Part shown: piece by piece, positions 22,591 to 30,090 of the stretch
Layout of the letters: each line of letters opens with the position of its first letter
How positions within the stretch are numbered: position 1 is the stretch's first letter
Source of the DNA: Acidimicrobiaceae bacterium
GTDB taxonomy: Bacteria > Actinomycetota > Acidimicrobiia > Acidimicrobiales > RAAP-2
Length of the DNA: 32,345 nucleotides
Reading direction: 5' to 3'
Assembly: GCA_003141815.1 (NCBI GenBank)
Contig: PLNQ01000052.1
Location: 6,673-39,017, forward strand
Notes under the pieces: model-generated
The model's database searches: none
The model's input: only the letters and a program-made list of their open reading frames with translations
Told to the model about the DNA's origin: nothing
Position numbers and translations under genes: made by a program

Positions 22591-23175
22591 TTAGTAGAAG
22601 GGGCTCACCCAGATTTGGCCGCTATTGCAGGGCTGCACGGGGTACGGGGGCGTCACGTTAATGGCCGGGCCGCTGGCGACGAACTGGATGCTGAGCGTGA
22701 CCGCGCTCTCACAGGCAGTCGCCCCGGTGGGGACGTCCGAGTACGCGAGGGAGAAGTTCGTCGTAGCGTTCTGGTTCAGCGTGAGCATCTTTGGCGCGGC
22801 GTTCGCCTTGACAACAGTGAACTGACGACTGTTGCTGGCCGATGGAACGTCGATGAGGTTGGACGCCAGTACGGCGCCCAGACGGTCCTGGAGCGTCATG
22901 AGGGGCCAACCCTTCAGCGTGCACGATCCCGCTGTGGATTTCGTCAGGGTCACGCTGGCTTCGATGGTGCCGGCCGCACCCTGGCCCTCGTTGTACGCGC
23001 CAGTAAAGTCGTTGGCCTTACACGCCGTGCTCGCAAGCGTGGTGGTCGTGACCACGGTGGTACTCGTGGTGGTAGTGGTGGTCGTCGTCGTCGAGGTGCC
23101 AAAGCCGTGACGGCCAAGGGTGTAAATGGCGACGAAAGCGATGAATATGGCCAACGAGATGAGCCCTCTTCTCAC
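22591..23175 (-). CDS. Membrane-anchored DUF4232 protein with threonine-rich linker
   Basis: A 194-residue exported protein. Residues 1-22 form a signal anchor (RRGLISLAIFIAFVAIYTLG). A threonine-rich linker of about 25 residues follows, then a DUF4232-type beta domain from about residue 50 with four cysteines (ACKAND, SCTLKGWP, ACESAV, PCNSG) likely paired outside the cell. The CTLKGWP segment is a hallmark of DUF4232. Function is unknown; many actinobacteria secrete such proteins. The GTG start overlaps the DUF151 stop (GTGA), making it the last gene of the gcvH-garA-ftsR cluster. Threonine-rich linkers of this sort are often O-glycosylated in actinobacteria, which is inference here. Confidence 0.82.
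   Translation of the reverse strand: MRRGLISLAIFIAFVAIYTLGRHGFGTSTTTTTTTTTSTTVVTTTTLASTACKANDFTGAYNEGQGAAGTIEASVTLTKSTAGSCTLKGWPLMTLQDRLGAVLASNLIDVPSASNSRQFTVVKANAAPKMLTLNQNATTNFSLAYSDVPTGATACESAVTLSIQFVASGPAINVTPPYPVQPCNSGQIWVSPFY
23040..23096. repeat. Low-complexity threonine-codon tract
   Basis: Repeated GTGGT/GTCGT triplets encode the Thr-rich linker of the DUF4232 protein on the minus strand. Such tracts change length by slippage. Confidence 0.7.
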
Positions 23176-23690
23176 GTACCAAAGTCCTCAGGGCGTACGT
23201 GATCGAGGAACGCGCGCAGTTGCTCGACGAGGTCAGCCTCGTCGGGCGTGTCGAGCTCCACGTACTCCTCATCGTCTTCGTCGTAGGTCAGCTGCATCAC
23301 TTTGCCTTCGGTGGCCATGAGATCGTCACTGACGAGGATGGGCGCGCCCACGCGAAGAGCGAGCGCGACGGCGTCACTCGGACGGGAGCTGACGGTGATC
23401 TCTTGACCACTTCGCACGAGTCGAAGACTTGCGAAGAACGTGTTATCGGATAGTTCAGTGATCTCAACGGCGAAGAGTTTTGCGCCGAGGGCGCCGATGA
23501 CGTGGCCGAGTAGATCGTGCGACATCGGTCGGGGTGACTCCACGCCCTGCAGGGCGTACGCGATGGCCGCCGCTTCGGGCGCACCAATGAAGATCGGCAG
23601 CACCCGTTCGCCGGCAACTTCTTCTAACAGTAGGAGCGGCGTCGACGTGCCCACGTCAACGCGAACGGCGCGGAGAACCACCTCAATCAT
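23172..23690 (-). CDS. DUF151 bifunctional nuclease domain protein (Rv1829-like)
   Basis: A 172-residue protein of the bifunctional nuclease (DUF151/BFN) family. The core PLLLLEEVAGERVLPIFIG, AAAIAYALQGVESPRPMSHDLL and SSRPSDAVALALRVGAPI follow mycobacterial Rv1829 closely. The C-terminal EEYVELDTPDEADLVEQLRAFL and HVRPEDF also match. The enzymatic role in bacteria is not settled. The ATG at 23690 has no Shine-Dalgarno site, but TAGGCT lies six bases upstream, suggesting its own leaderless transcript in addition to read-through from the MerR gene 38 bases upstream. Its place after gcvH, garA and the ftsR-like gene is conserved in actinobacteria. Confidence 0.92.
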   Translation of the reverse strand: MIEVVLRAVRVDVGTSTPLLLLEEVAGERVLPIFIGAPEAAAIAYALQGVESPRPMSHDLLGHVIGALGAKLFAVEITELSDNTFFASLRLVRSGQEITVSSRPSDAVALALRVGAPILVSDDLMATEGKVMQLTYDEDDEEYVELDTPDEADLVEQLRAFLDHVRPEDFGT

Positions 23691-23696
23691 GGTTCC

Positions 23697-23702
23697 AGCC
23701 TA
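23697..23702 (-). promoter_or_regulatory. -10 element, leaderless promoter of the DUF151 gene
   Basis: TAGGCT on the minus strand ends six bases before the ATG at 23690 and lies in the 38-base gap after the ftsR-like gene. Confidence 0.5.
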
Positions 23703-23728
23703 GACCCGACCAACCGACGTGTTGTCGT

Positions 23729-24508
23729 CTAGTCGCGCAGGTATACCAACAGCTCGCGTTCGACGAGAACGCTGCGAAGGGCCGCTACTTCTCGAGCGAC
23801 GTCGGTGGTAATAGCGAGGATTTCATCGCGAGAGAGATCGAGGCCGCCTTGTCGCAACGGCGACGTCAGATCGTCGACCACGCCCACTTCACGCTCCGCG
23901 ACGCGACGGAGCGATCCAAGGAGTCGCGCGTCGACGCCCCGACTGAGGAGGGCTCGAGCGTGCGCCGCAACGCGCACGTCGAGTGCGCTGTACATTGTCT
24001 CGCCGTCGAGGACGACGGGCGTCACGAGACCCATCGCCTGCATCTGGTTGAACTCGTCGGGTTGGAGTCCGGTGGTGGCGAGAAGTTCACTCGATGTAAA
24101 GAACTCCTTCACCGGTGCGGACGTTTCCCCCGCGGTGTCGCCAACGACGCTCAGGACTGGAGGCGCGCTCGCCATCGGTGCGGGAGCCGATACGGAACTC
24201 GGCGCCGCTTCGCGCGCGATCTGACGCGTCGTCGTGGTGACGTTCGGAGGAACGAGCAGACCCTGTTCGATGAGTCGAAGTCGCACCACGCGAAGTGGCA
24301 CGAACTCTTCTTGCGCGAGGCGGATCGCCTCGCGCAGACACTCCACGTCGCGTTCAGAGTAGAGGCGATAGCCCTTGCGACTGCGGCTGGGCTGGACCAG
24401 TCCCTTGTCTTCGTAGTAACGGATCTTCGATAGTTCCACCTCGGGAAAGAGCTTTCGGAGTTGCGTGTGGACTTCGCCGATACGCATGAAGCCCGGATTG
24501 ACGCTCAT
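23729..24508 (-). CDS. ftsR: MerR-family regulator, FtsR-like (Rv1828/Cg1631 type)
   Basis: A 259-residue MerR protein. Its N-terminal domain MRIGEVHTQLRKLFPEVELS, KIRYYEDKGLVQPSRSRKGYRLY matches the Rv1828/FtsR group; in Corynebacterium the orthologue activates ftsZ. After an Ala/Pro-rich linker (residues 95-125), a second domain (LLATTGLQPDEFNQMQAMGLV, TMYSALDVRVAAHARALLSRG) resembles a second MerR-like helical module, as known for Rv1828. The ATG at 24508 overlaps the upstream FHA gene stop (ATGA); a start five codons further up lies inside that gene. Neighbours gcvH, garA-like and DUF151 confirm orthology. Confidence 0.9.
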   Translation of the reverse strand: MSVNPGFMRIGEVHTQLRKLFPEVELSKIRYYEDKGLVQPSRSRKGYRLYSERDVECLREAIRLAQEEFVPLRVVRLRLIEQGLLVPPNVTTTTRQIAREAAPSSVSAPAPMASAPPVLSVVGDTAGETSAPVKEFFTSSELLATTGLQPDEFNQMQAMGLVTPVVLDGETMYSALDVRVAAHARALLSRGVDARLLGSLRRVAEREVGVVDDLTSPLRQGGLDLSRDEILAITTDVAREVAALRSVLVERELLVYLRD

Positions 24509-24978
24509 CGTGTCGCCTCCCAAAACACCAGTTTAAATTTACCAATTTGCACCTCGTCGGCGGAGTGCAACGTCGTCTCTTCGACCCGCTTTCCATTGAC
24601 GTAGGTGCCATTCAACGAGTTCAGGTCGCGCAACGTCACCCGACCGCTCGCGGTGCGCGTGAAGACGGCGTGATGACGCGAGACCGAGACGTCGTCGAGC
24701 AACACTTCGCTTGCTTCGTGTCGTCCGACCGTCGTGACGTCGTTCGTCAGTTCGATTCTCATGCCGGCCTGTGGCCCCGCGGCAATCACCAATTCATCAC
24801 GATGTTCACCAAGTGGTCCCCGATTGGCGTCGGGGTGCATCGCGTCGGGCGTACTCACGACGGGAACCGCGATCGTTTCGGGCGACGTGGCCTCGTGTTG
24901 TGGAGCTCCACACGACCAGCAAAAGTTCGCGTTGGCGTTGAGTATCTCTCCACATCGACGGCAGTTCACGAGTTTCAC
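24505..24978 (-). CDS. Zinc-ribbon plus FHA domain protein, GarA-like
   Basis: A 157-residue protein. The N-terminus is a zinc ribbon with four cysteines (C6, C9, C20, C23). A linker of about 38 residues follows, then an FHA domain at about 62-150 with the phosphothreonine-binding residues G85-R86, S100-R101-H102 and the N120/N123-G loop. In mycobacteria GarA holds this gene position; its phosphorylation by Ser/Thr kinases switches control of 2-oxoglutarate and glutamate enzymes. GarA's N-terminal ETTS phosphosite is not present as such; SPETIAVP (T35) is the nearest equivalent. The GTG start lies 30 bases after gcvH. The FHA assignment is certain; GarA function is inferred from synteny. Confidence 0.88.
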   Translation of the reverse strand: MKLVNCRRCGEILNANANFCWSCGAPQHEATSPETIAVPVVSTPDAMHPDANRGPLGEHRDELVIAAGPQAGMRIELTNDVTTVGRHEASEVLLDDVSVSRHHAVFTRTASGRVTLRDLNSLNGTYVNGKRVEETTLHSADEVQIGKFKLVFWEATR

Positions 24979-25008
24979 ACTAGTGAACTTTCGAATTCGC
25001 CGTCGGGG

Positions 25009-25389
25009 CTAACTTGTGGTCAACGCCTCGTATCCGGACGCGTCAAGCAGCGCCTCAAAGTCACCGCTTGAAGTCGTCGTAATCTCACAGATCCACCCCG
25101 TGCCGTAGGGATCACTGTTGACGAACTCCGGCGAGGTGCTCAGCGATTCGTTGACTGCCTTTATGGTGCCACCGACCGGCGCGTAGATCTCGGAGACGGA
25201 CTTCGTTGACTCGACTTCGCCAATGACGCCACCCTTCTCGACGGCCGATCCAACCTTGGGCAGGTCCACGAACACGACGTCACCAAGAGCGTCTTGGGCG
25301 TAGTCAGTGATACCGACGCGCACGTCGTCACCCTCGCGATGGGCCCACTCGTGATCACTGGAGTAACGAAGTTCGCTAGGTATCTGCAT
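25009..25389 (-). CDS. gcvH: Glycine cleavage system H protein
   Basis: A 126-residue lipoyl carrier shuttling the aminomethyl intermediate between GcvP and GcvT. The lipoylated lysine is K63 in GEVESTKSVSEIYAP; YSSDHEWAHREG, the LGDVVFVDLPKVG block and the C-terminal NSDPYGTGWICEI are standard. The frame is open 38 codons upstream, but the ATG at 25389 starts the conserved protein and has TAAGTT seven bases before it, overlapping the pgsA stop. The rest of the pathway (gcvT, PA, PB) is 8 kb away on the same strand. Confidence 0.96.
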   Translation of the reverse strand: MQIPSELRYSSDHEWAHREGDDVRVGITDYAQDALGDVVFVDLPKVGSAVEKGGVIGEVESTKSVSEIYAPVGGTIKAVNESLSTSPEFVNSDPYGTGWICEITTTSSGDFEALLDASGYEALTTS

Positions 25390-25396
25390 GCGAGCC

Positions 25397-25402
25397 AACT
25401 TA
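25397..25402 (-). promoter_or_regulatory. -10 element, leaderless gcvH promoter
   Basis: TAAGTT on the minus strand ends seven bases before the gcvH ATG and includes the pgsA stop codon, so gcvH could be transcribed independently of pgsA. Confidence 0.45.
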
Positions 25403-26008
25403 CAAGATTCGCCGACCCTGGCGCCCAGCGCGCAGTGCCGAAAGGGCCGGTCGAACGTAGCCGAAGAGCACGAGCCACGAGAGGCTGAGCCCCATGGCAC
25501 CAATCACCCAACAGCCGATCCGCGCGTCGTGCTGCCAGGGCTGCAGCGCCGCGTGGTGGGGATTCGTCGTCAAGAGAAAGAGCGGAAAGCTCGTCATCAG
25601 GGCGAACGTGGAGACCTTTCCCCACCGCAGAACGTTGATGCGCGCCGCGCCGAGCGCGGCGAGCACGAGTGTCAATATCGAGACGATGAGTTCACGCGCC
25701 AATGTCGCGAGGGCGAACCACCACGGCACGCCGTTGGCCGCAGCGACCGCGAGTAGTCCCCCGATGACTAACAGTCGATCAGCGGTCGGGTCGAGGATCT
25801 TGCCGACGTTCGACACCTGGTGCAGTCGTCGAGCGACGAAGCCGTCAATCCAGTCCGTCGCACCGAGCGCGGCGAGCAGCCACGCCGCGACGGCTCGATG
25901 GTTAGTACTGAAGAGCAGCCAGAAGAAGACCGGTAAGAGCGCGAGGCGCACCAACGTGATGGCGTTGGGCCACGTGAACCACCCCGCGTCATCCTCGTCC
26001 TCCGTCAC
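25400..26008 (-). CDS. pgsA: CDP-alcohol phosphatidyltransferase (PgsA-like)
   Basis: A 202-residue inner-membrane enzyme with about five or six hydrophobic helices. The CDP-alcohol phosphotransferase signature is complete: DWIDGFVARRLHQVSNVGKI followed by LDPTADR (D-x2-D-G-x2-A-R-x8-G-x3-D-x3-D). It likely makes phosphatidylglycerol phosphate or another glycerophospholipid from CDP-diacylglycerol. Mycobacterial pgsA2 (Rv1822) also lies just before gcvH, which supports orthology; the acceptor alcohol cannot be read from the sequence. The GTG start at 26008 lacks a ribosome site but has TACGCT six bases upstream. Confidence 0.88.
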   Translation of the reverse strand: MTEDEDDAGWFTWPNAITLVRLALLPVFFWLLFSTNHRAVAAWLLAALGATDWIDGFVARRLHQVSNVGKILDPTADRLLVIGGLLAVAAANGVPWWFALATLARELIVSILTLVLAALGAARINVLRWGKVSTFALMTSFPLFLLTTNPHHAALQPWQHDARIGCWVIGAMGLSLSWLVLFGYVRPALSALRAGRQGRRIL

Positions 26009-26014
26009 GATGAG

Positions 26015-26020
26015 AGCGTA
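26015..26020 (-). promoter_or_regulatory. -10 element, leaderless pgsA promoter
   Basis: TACGCT on the minus strand ends six bases before the GTG start of pgsA. It lies within the 15-base gap after the aldolase gene, so pgsA may have both its own and read-through transcripts. Confidence 0.5.
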
Positions 26021-26023
26021 TTA

Positions 26024-27073
26024 CTAGGCGACGGTGATGGACTGATCCAAGTAGACGTCTTGGACGGCGTGCACGAGCGCGGCGCCGTCGTCGAGGGGAC
26101 GCTGAAAGGCCTTACGACCAAGGATTAGTCCCTGACCTCCGGCGCGCTTGTTGATGACCGCGGTACGTACGGCGCCGGCCAAGTCGTCCGAGCCCTTCGA
26201 CTCTCCCCCGGAGTTGATGAGTCCGATGCGCCCGGCGTAACAGTTCACGACCTGCCAGCGCGTGAGGTCAATGGGATTGTCGGTGGTGAGCTCGGAGTAG
26301 ACGCGGGGATCAGTCTTGCCGAACTTGACCGCGTTGTAGCCGCCGTTGTTGACGGGCTGCTTCTGCTTGATGATGTCCGCTTCGAAGGTCACCCCGAGGT
26401 GGTTGGCCTGACCGGTGAGGTCGGCACTGAGGTGATAGTCCGTCCCGCCCGTGACAAAGGCGTCGTTACGCAGGTAGCACCATAGAACGGTGAAAAGGCC
26501 GAGGCGATGGGCCTCGGCGAAGGCGGCTCTCACCTCTTCGATCTGGTGAATCGAGCCCTCCGAGCCGAAGTAGACCGTCGCGCCCACGCCCACGGCACCG
26601 AGATCGGCAGCCTGCTGGACCGAGGCGAAGAGTTGCTGATCGAACGTGTTGGGGTAGCGAAGGAGATCGTTGTGGTTGATCTTGACGATGAAGGGAATGC
26701 GCTGCACGTAGCGCCGCGCCACAATGCCCAGATTGCCGAGTGTCGTGGCGATGGCGTTGCAGTCGCTGGCGATGGCAAGGTCGCATAGCCGCGCGGGGTC
26801 GAAGTATTCGGGGTTGGGCGTGAAGCTGGCCGCAGCCGAGTGTTCGATGCCTTGATCCACGGGAAGGATCGATACGTAGCCAGTCCCCCCCAGTCGCCCG
26901 TGGTTGTAGAGCGTGCCGAGATTACGCAACACCGTCGGGGTCCGGTCACTCCAGGTGAACACGTCCTCGAGGAAGTTTGGTCCGGGAACGTGCAGCAGTT
27001 CCTTGGGAAACGCGGTGGCGTGGTGGTCAAGGAGTGACGACGCTTCGTCACCCAACAGTGCGGCAATGTCCAT
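26024..27073 (-). CDS. Fructose-bisphosphate aldolase, class I (FbaB/DhnA-like)
   Basis: A 349-residue Schiff-base aldolase splitting fructose 1,6-bisphosphate into dihydroxyacetone phosphate and glyceraldehyde 3-phosphate. Recognisable blocks are [64 protein letters not shown] and [11 protein letters not shown] (phosphate site). This bacterial/archaeal class I type is distinct from the zinc-dependent class II enzyme usual in many actinobacteria. ATG at 27073 with TAGCAT six bases upstream and no Shine-Dalgarno site. With pgi and the 6-phosphogluconate dehydrogenase gene nearby it adds to a central-carbon neighbourhood. Confidence 0.93.
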   Translation of the reverse strand: MDIAALLGDEASSLLDHHATAFPKELLHVPGPNFLEDVFTWSDRTPTVLRNLGTLYNHGRLGGTGYVSILPVDQGIEHSAAASFTPNPEYFDPARLCDLAIASDCNAIATTLGNLGIVARRYVQRIPFIVKINHNDLLRYPNTFDQQLFASVQQAADLGAVGVGATVYFGSEGSIHQIEEVRAAFAEAHRLGLFTVLWCYLRNDAFVTGGTDYHLSADLTGQANHLGVTFEADIIKQKQPVNNGGYNAVKFGKTDPRVYSELTTDNPIDLTRWQVVNCYAGRIGLINSGGESKGSDDLAGAVRTAVINKRAGGQGLILGRKAFQRPLDDGAALVHAVQDVYLDQSITVA

Positions 27074-27079
27074 CGCCAG

Positions 27080-27085
27080 ATGCTA
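27080..27085 (-). promoter_or_regulatory. -10 element, leaderless promoter of the aldolase gene
   Basis: TAGCAT on the minus strand ends six bases before the ATG at 27073. Confidence 0.5.
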
Positions 27086-27164
27086 CAAGGTGACACCGGG
27101 CGCTCTCCCTGGAGGCTCTCGCGCGCCGGACCAAGGAAAGTGACCTCGTGATGAGCGGACGCCC

Positions 27165-27170
27165 TAAAGT
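27165..27170 (+). promoter_or_regulatory. Possible -10 element of the beta-lactamase-like gene
   Basis: TAAAGT fits TAnnnT and leaves a leader of about 20-27 bases. The leader has a G-rich stretch before the ATG at 27198 but no textbook ribosome site. Confidence 0.3.
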
Positions 27171-27197
27171 TTACTCACGGCAACCGGGTGGGGTGAG

Positions 27198-28325
27198 ATG
27201 GCGCTCGTTCAAGGAACTACGACCGAGAAGTTTGACGTCCTACGACAGAACTTCGAAGCCAGTCTCGCCAACGGCGACGACGTCGGCGCGTCGATCGCGG
27301 TCTTTCACCACGAGGAGTTGGTCTGCGATCTTTGGGGTGGCTACCGCGACGCCGCCGAGACGACCCGGTGGGACCGCGACACCCTCGTCAACGTGTGGTC
27401 CACCACCAAGACCATGACGTTTCTCGTGGCGCTGATGCTCTTCGACCGAGGAGAGTTGGACTTCAACGCCACGGTCAGCACCTACTGGCCCGAGTTTGGC
27501 GCCAACGGCAAAACTGACATCGAAGTCCGCCATCTCATGAACCACTCCGCGGGCCTTCCGGGCTGGAGCGCAGCGATTCGCCCGCAGGACCTCGCGAACT
27601 GGGACCTCTGCGTCGAGGACCTTGCCGCCCAGTCGCCCTGGTGGGATGATCGCTCTCGTTCGGGCTACCACGCCGCCACCCAGGGATTTCTGATCGGCGA
27701 AGTCGTTCGTCGCATCACGGGCACCACCATCGGCCAGTTCTTCAAGACCGAGGTCGCCGACGTCCTCGGCGCGGATTTCTTTATTGGTCTGCCCGAGTCC
27801 GAAGAACATCGGGTGAGCGTCGTCATTCCTCCGGCGGAGATTGAACACCTGCCTTTGGAGCGCGACTCCATTCGCTACCGTACGCTCACCGCGCCCGTCA
27901 TCGACGCAGGGATTCCGCGTCATCGTTGGTGGCGCGCAGCCGAGATTCCCGCCGCAAATGGTCACGGCAACGCCCACTCCGTGGCGCTCATCCAACAGAT
28001 CATTGCGAACAACGGGCACGCGCAAGGTCATCGTTTCTTCAAAGAGTCAACCGGCGACCTCGTCTTTCAAGTGCAGACCAGCGGCGTCGATCAAGTGCTG
28101 GACTTCGACATCAACTTTGGTCTGGGCTACGGGCTGGCGAGCAGTGCCGTGCTCATCGGTCCGCGGGCGTGTTATTGGGGAGGATTTGGTGGATCGTTCG
28201 TCATCATGGATCAGGACCTCGAACTCACCGTCGCCTACATGATGAACAAGATGCAGGTCGGCCTCGTGGGCGACGCTCGAGGTCCCATGATCGCCCTCAC
28301 GGCGGCCATGGCGGCGCTGAGTTAG
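27198..28325 (+). CDS. Serine hydrolase of the beta-lactamase (class C / EstB) family
   Basis: A 375-residue esterase or transpeptidase-like protein. The catalytic S68-x-x-K71 lies in VWSTTKTM; the tyrosine motif is probably Y157 in SGYHAATQGF; the third motif is WGGFGGS near the C-terminus instead of KTG, typical of EstB-like esterases rather than true lactamases. The blocks LMNHSAGLPGW and YGLASSAVL are standard. No signal peptide is seen, so it is probably cytosolic, unlike resistance beta-lactamases. It is divergent from the aldolase gene and converges on the TPR gene with a 4-base overlap. Confidence 0.88.
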   Translation: MALVQGTTTEKFDVLRQNFEASLANGDDVGASIAVFHHEELVCDLWGGYRDAAETTRWDRDTLVNVWSTTKTMTFLVALMLFDRGELDFNATVSTYWPEFGANGKTDIEVRHLMNHSAGLPGWSAAIRPQDLANWDLCVEDLAAQSPWWDDRSRSGYHAATQGFLIGEVVRRITGTTIGQFFKTEVADVLGADFFIGLPESEEHRVSVVIPPAEIEHLPLERDSIRYRTLTAPVIDAGIPRHRWWRAAEIPAANGHGNAHSVALIQQIIANNGHAQGHRFFKESTGDLVFQVQTSGVDQVLDFDINFGLGYGLASSAVLIGPRACYWGGFGGSFVIMDQDLELTVAYMMNKMQVGLVGDARGPMIALTAAMAALS

Positions 28326-29839
28326 TCGACCTTCTTCTTTGACGTCGGCGTGACGCGACGTTTACGGTTCTTTCGCGGCAGGCTCGAGCCGAGTTCGACG
28401 AGTCGGTCCGCCGCGTCGTAGGCGTCGGGTTCGGCGATGACCACGCGCGAGAAGAGCTCTCGCGCGGACGTGAGATCGCCGGCGCGATCGTAGACGTCGC
28501 CGAGGGTGTACCAGAGACGCACGTGTCGGTACGAAGGGTTGCGCAGGTTCTTCGCCGCGCCCGCGCGCGTCAAGAGTTCGATCGCCTCGTCGTAGCGACG
28601 CTGATCGGCCCAGGTGGCGGCCTGCACGATCCGGCCTTCGGCAAGGACCTCGGCCGTGGGTTCACTCTCTTGGAGTTCCTCGAACGTCTTCTCCACCGCT
28701 CGGTAGCGGTGATTGGCTCGATCGGCGTCCATCACGAGCGGGAGGTGCTCGGGGTCACCAGTAATGGTGAAGTAGGCGCGCAGGTGAATCTTGGCCATGG
28801 CCCAGCGTTCGGCCCGGTACGCACCGAGGCCAGTCAGTTCGCGCACCGCCGCCACGCCCGGGGTCGCGTCGGCGACGATGCGGCCGAGGCGCAACGCCTC
28901 TTCGTAGCGATGGCGGTCGTACGCCTCGGCGGCGCGCGTCAACGTGATGACCATTTTCTCGCGCATGTAGGCCGTACCGATGAAGGCCTTACGAATGTCG
29001 GCCGCCACGTCACCCGGCAGGGCATACTTGGCACGGTTCTTCGTCTTCGCGGGTGCGGCGCTGCGCGCCGGTGGCCGCTCGATTGACTCCCACGAGCCCA
29101 GGGGGTCCGGCGTACGGGTGCGACTCTTCGCGTCGCCCAATTCCTGGCCGGTGCTGTTGATGTTGACCGCGCCCTTACGAGCAACGCTCCCCCACCCTTT
29201 CTCGCGTGCACGATCGCCAGCCTCTTGACGCTTGCGTTGTTCGGGCGTCAGCGGCGCCGGGGTGCGAGCGTGCCCGTATTTCGAACTGGCGCCCGATCGC
29301 GGCGAAGCTCCTCGAGTTGAAGAGCGCCGCGACGAAGTGTCGTCGCTCGATTTGCGGTATGGACGGGGCTCTCGTGAAGAACGGGCGTCGTCGTCGCGCG
29401 CCGCACGCGGGGAAGCGACGCGAGAAGTCGGGCCATGTGGCGACGAACGGCGCGGCGCGGCGGCGTCACTCGACTTACGGTACGGACGCGACTCTTTTGG
29501 CGTGCGGCTGTCCGCGTCACGCGCATCCCGAGAAGGTCCGTCGGCTCTTGTGGGGCGCTTCGTACCCGACGCCCCCCGTGATACCGGACGGCCGTCGGCG
29601 CTCTTCGTGGAACGTTCGTAGGGCGGTCTTGACTGACGGGCGCGAGGGTCGTCACGGCGCGTTCCATCACGATGCACTGGCTTCGACCCGCGTTCACCCC
29701 GAGGCGACGGTGCTTTTGCCTGGCCAGAGGAGCTTTTCGGCCCGCGAGCGGGTGCTCGTGAACTCGATGAGGGTCGGGCGCTCGGAGGAGATTTTCGGTC
29801 TCTGGGGTCTCGACGAGCGGGCGGATTCGATGCGGTCAC
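28322..29839 (-). CDS. TPR protein with long basic, repeat-rich N-terminal region
   Basis: A 505-residue protein. Residues 1 to about 210 are Arg/Ser/Pro-rich and almost certainly disordered, with repeated RPYRKSSD units. A linker follows (TPEQRKRQEAGDRAREKGWGSVA), then tetratricopeptide-like helical pairs over the last 260 residues (AEAYDRHRYEEALRLGRIVA, AVRELTGLGAYRAERWAMA, LWYTLGDVYDRAGDLTSARELF), and a lysine-rich tail. No catalytic motif is seen; such proteins act as scaffolds, and the basic head suggests nucleic-acid binding. The frame is open 70 codons upstream, but the GTG at 29839 has TAGACT five bases before it and begins a plausible N-terminus. Confidence 0.75.
   Translation of the reverse strand: MTASNPPARRDPRDRKSPPSARPSSSSRAPARGPKSSSGQAKAPSPRGERGSKPVHRDGTRRDDPRARQSRPPYERSTKSADGRPVSRGASGTKRPTRADGPSRDARDADSRTPKESRPYRKSSDAAAPRRSSPHGPTSRVASPRAARDDDARSSREPRPYRKSSDDTSSRRSSTRGASPRSGASSKYGHARTPAPLTPEQRKRQEAGDRAREKGWGSVARKGAVNINSTGQELGDAKSRTRTPDPLGSWESIERPPARSAAPAKTKNRAKYALPGDVAADIRKAFIGTAYMREKMVITLTRAAEAYDRHRYEEALRLGRIVADATPGVAAVRELTGLGAYRAERWAMAKIHLRAYFTITGDPEHLPLVMDADRANHRYRAVEKTFEELQESEPTAEVLAEGRIVQAATWADQRRYDEAIELLTRAGAAKNLRNPSYRHVRLWYTLGDVYDRAGDLTSARELFSRVVIAEPDAYDAADRLVELGSSLPRKNRKRRVTPTSKKKVD
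29342..29627 (-). repeat. In-frame degenerate repeats (RPYRKSSD units)
   Basis: Two copies of a 123-base (41-codon) unit begin with RPYRKSSD, at about 29342-29365 and 29465-29488. A third, looser copy starts RPPYERSTK about 47 codons earlier in the protein, near 29600-29627. They encode the basic disordered head of the TPR protein. Confidence 0.65.
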
Positions 29840-29844
29840 GTGCC

Positions 29845-29850
29845 AGTCTA
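29845..29850 (-). promoter_or_regulatory. -10 element, near-leaderless promoter of the TPR gene
   Basis: TAGACT on the minus strand ends five bases before the GTG at 29839. Confidence 0.4.
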
Positions 29851-30058
29851 CCTTTTGGCCCACCGTTGAGTTTTGAGCAATGGTCGGCGTTCGTGAACGC
29901 ACGGCGAACACGTTTACCGCACCTTGACCTCGCAACTGACGACGGCGTAACACGTTGCGGCGAAAAATCGTGCGTCGGGGATGCTGATCAAGACCGCGAG
30001 CATGAAACGAGAGGTCAATCCGCGAGGTCACCACGTGATGAGGCCCCACGAATCGACG

Positions 30059-30079
30059 ATGCGGCTAGACGCATTTTTT
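30059..30079 (+). terminator. Hairpin with T-run upstream of pgi
   Basis: ATGCG-GCTAGA-CGCAT is followed by six T residues, a small but proper terminator shape on the plus strand. No plus-strand gene ends here, so it would stop antisense transcription from the TPR locus before the pgi promoter. The remaining bases of the 278-base gap at 29840-30117 show no gene. Confidence 0.4.
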
Positions 30080-30090
30080 GGCCCTCGCGC

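Noticed and set aside
27240..28031. 263-codon minus-strand frame
   Set aside because: It is antisense to the beta-lactamase-family gene, which carries SxxK and the other active-site motifs.
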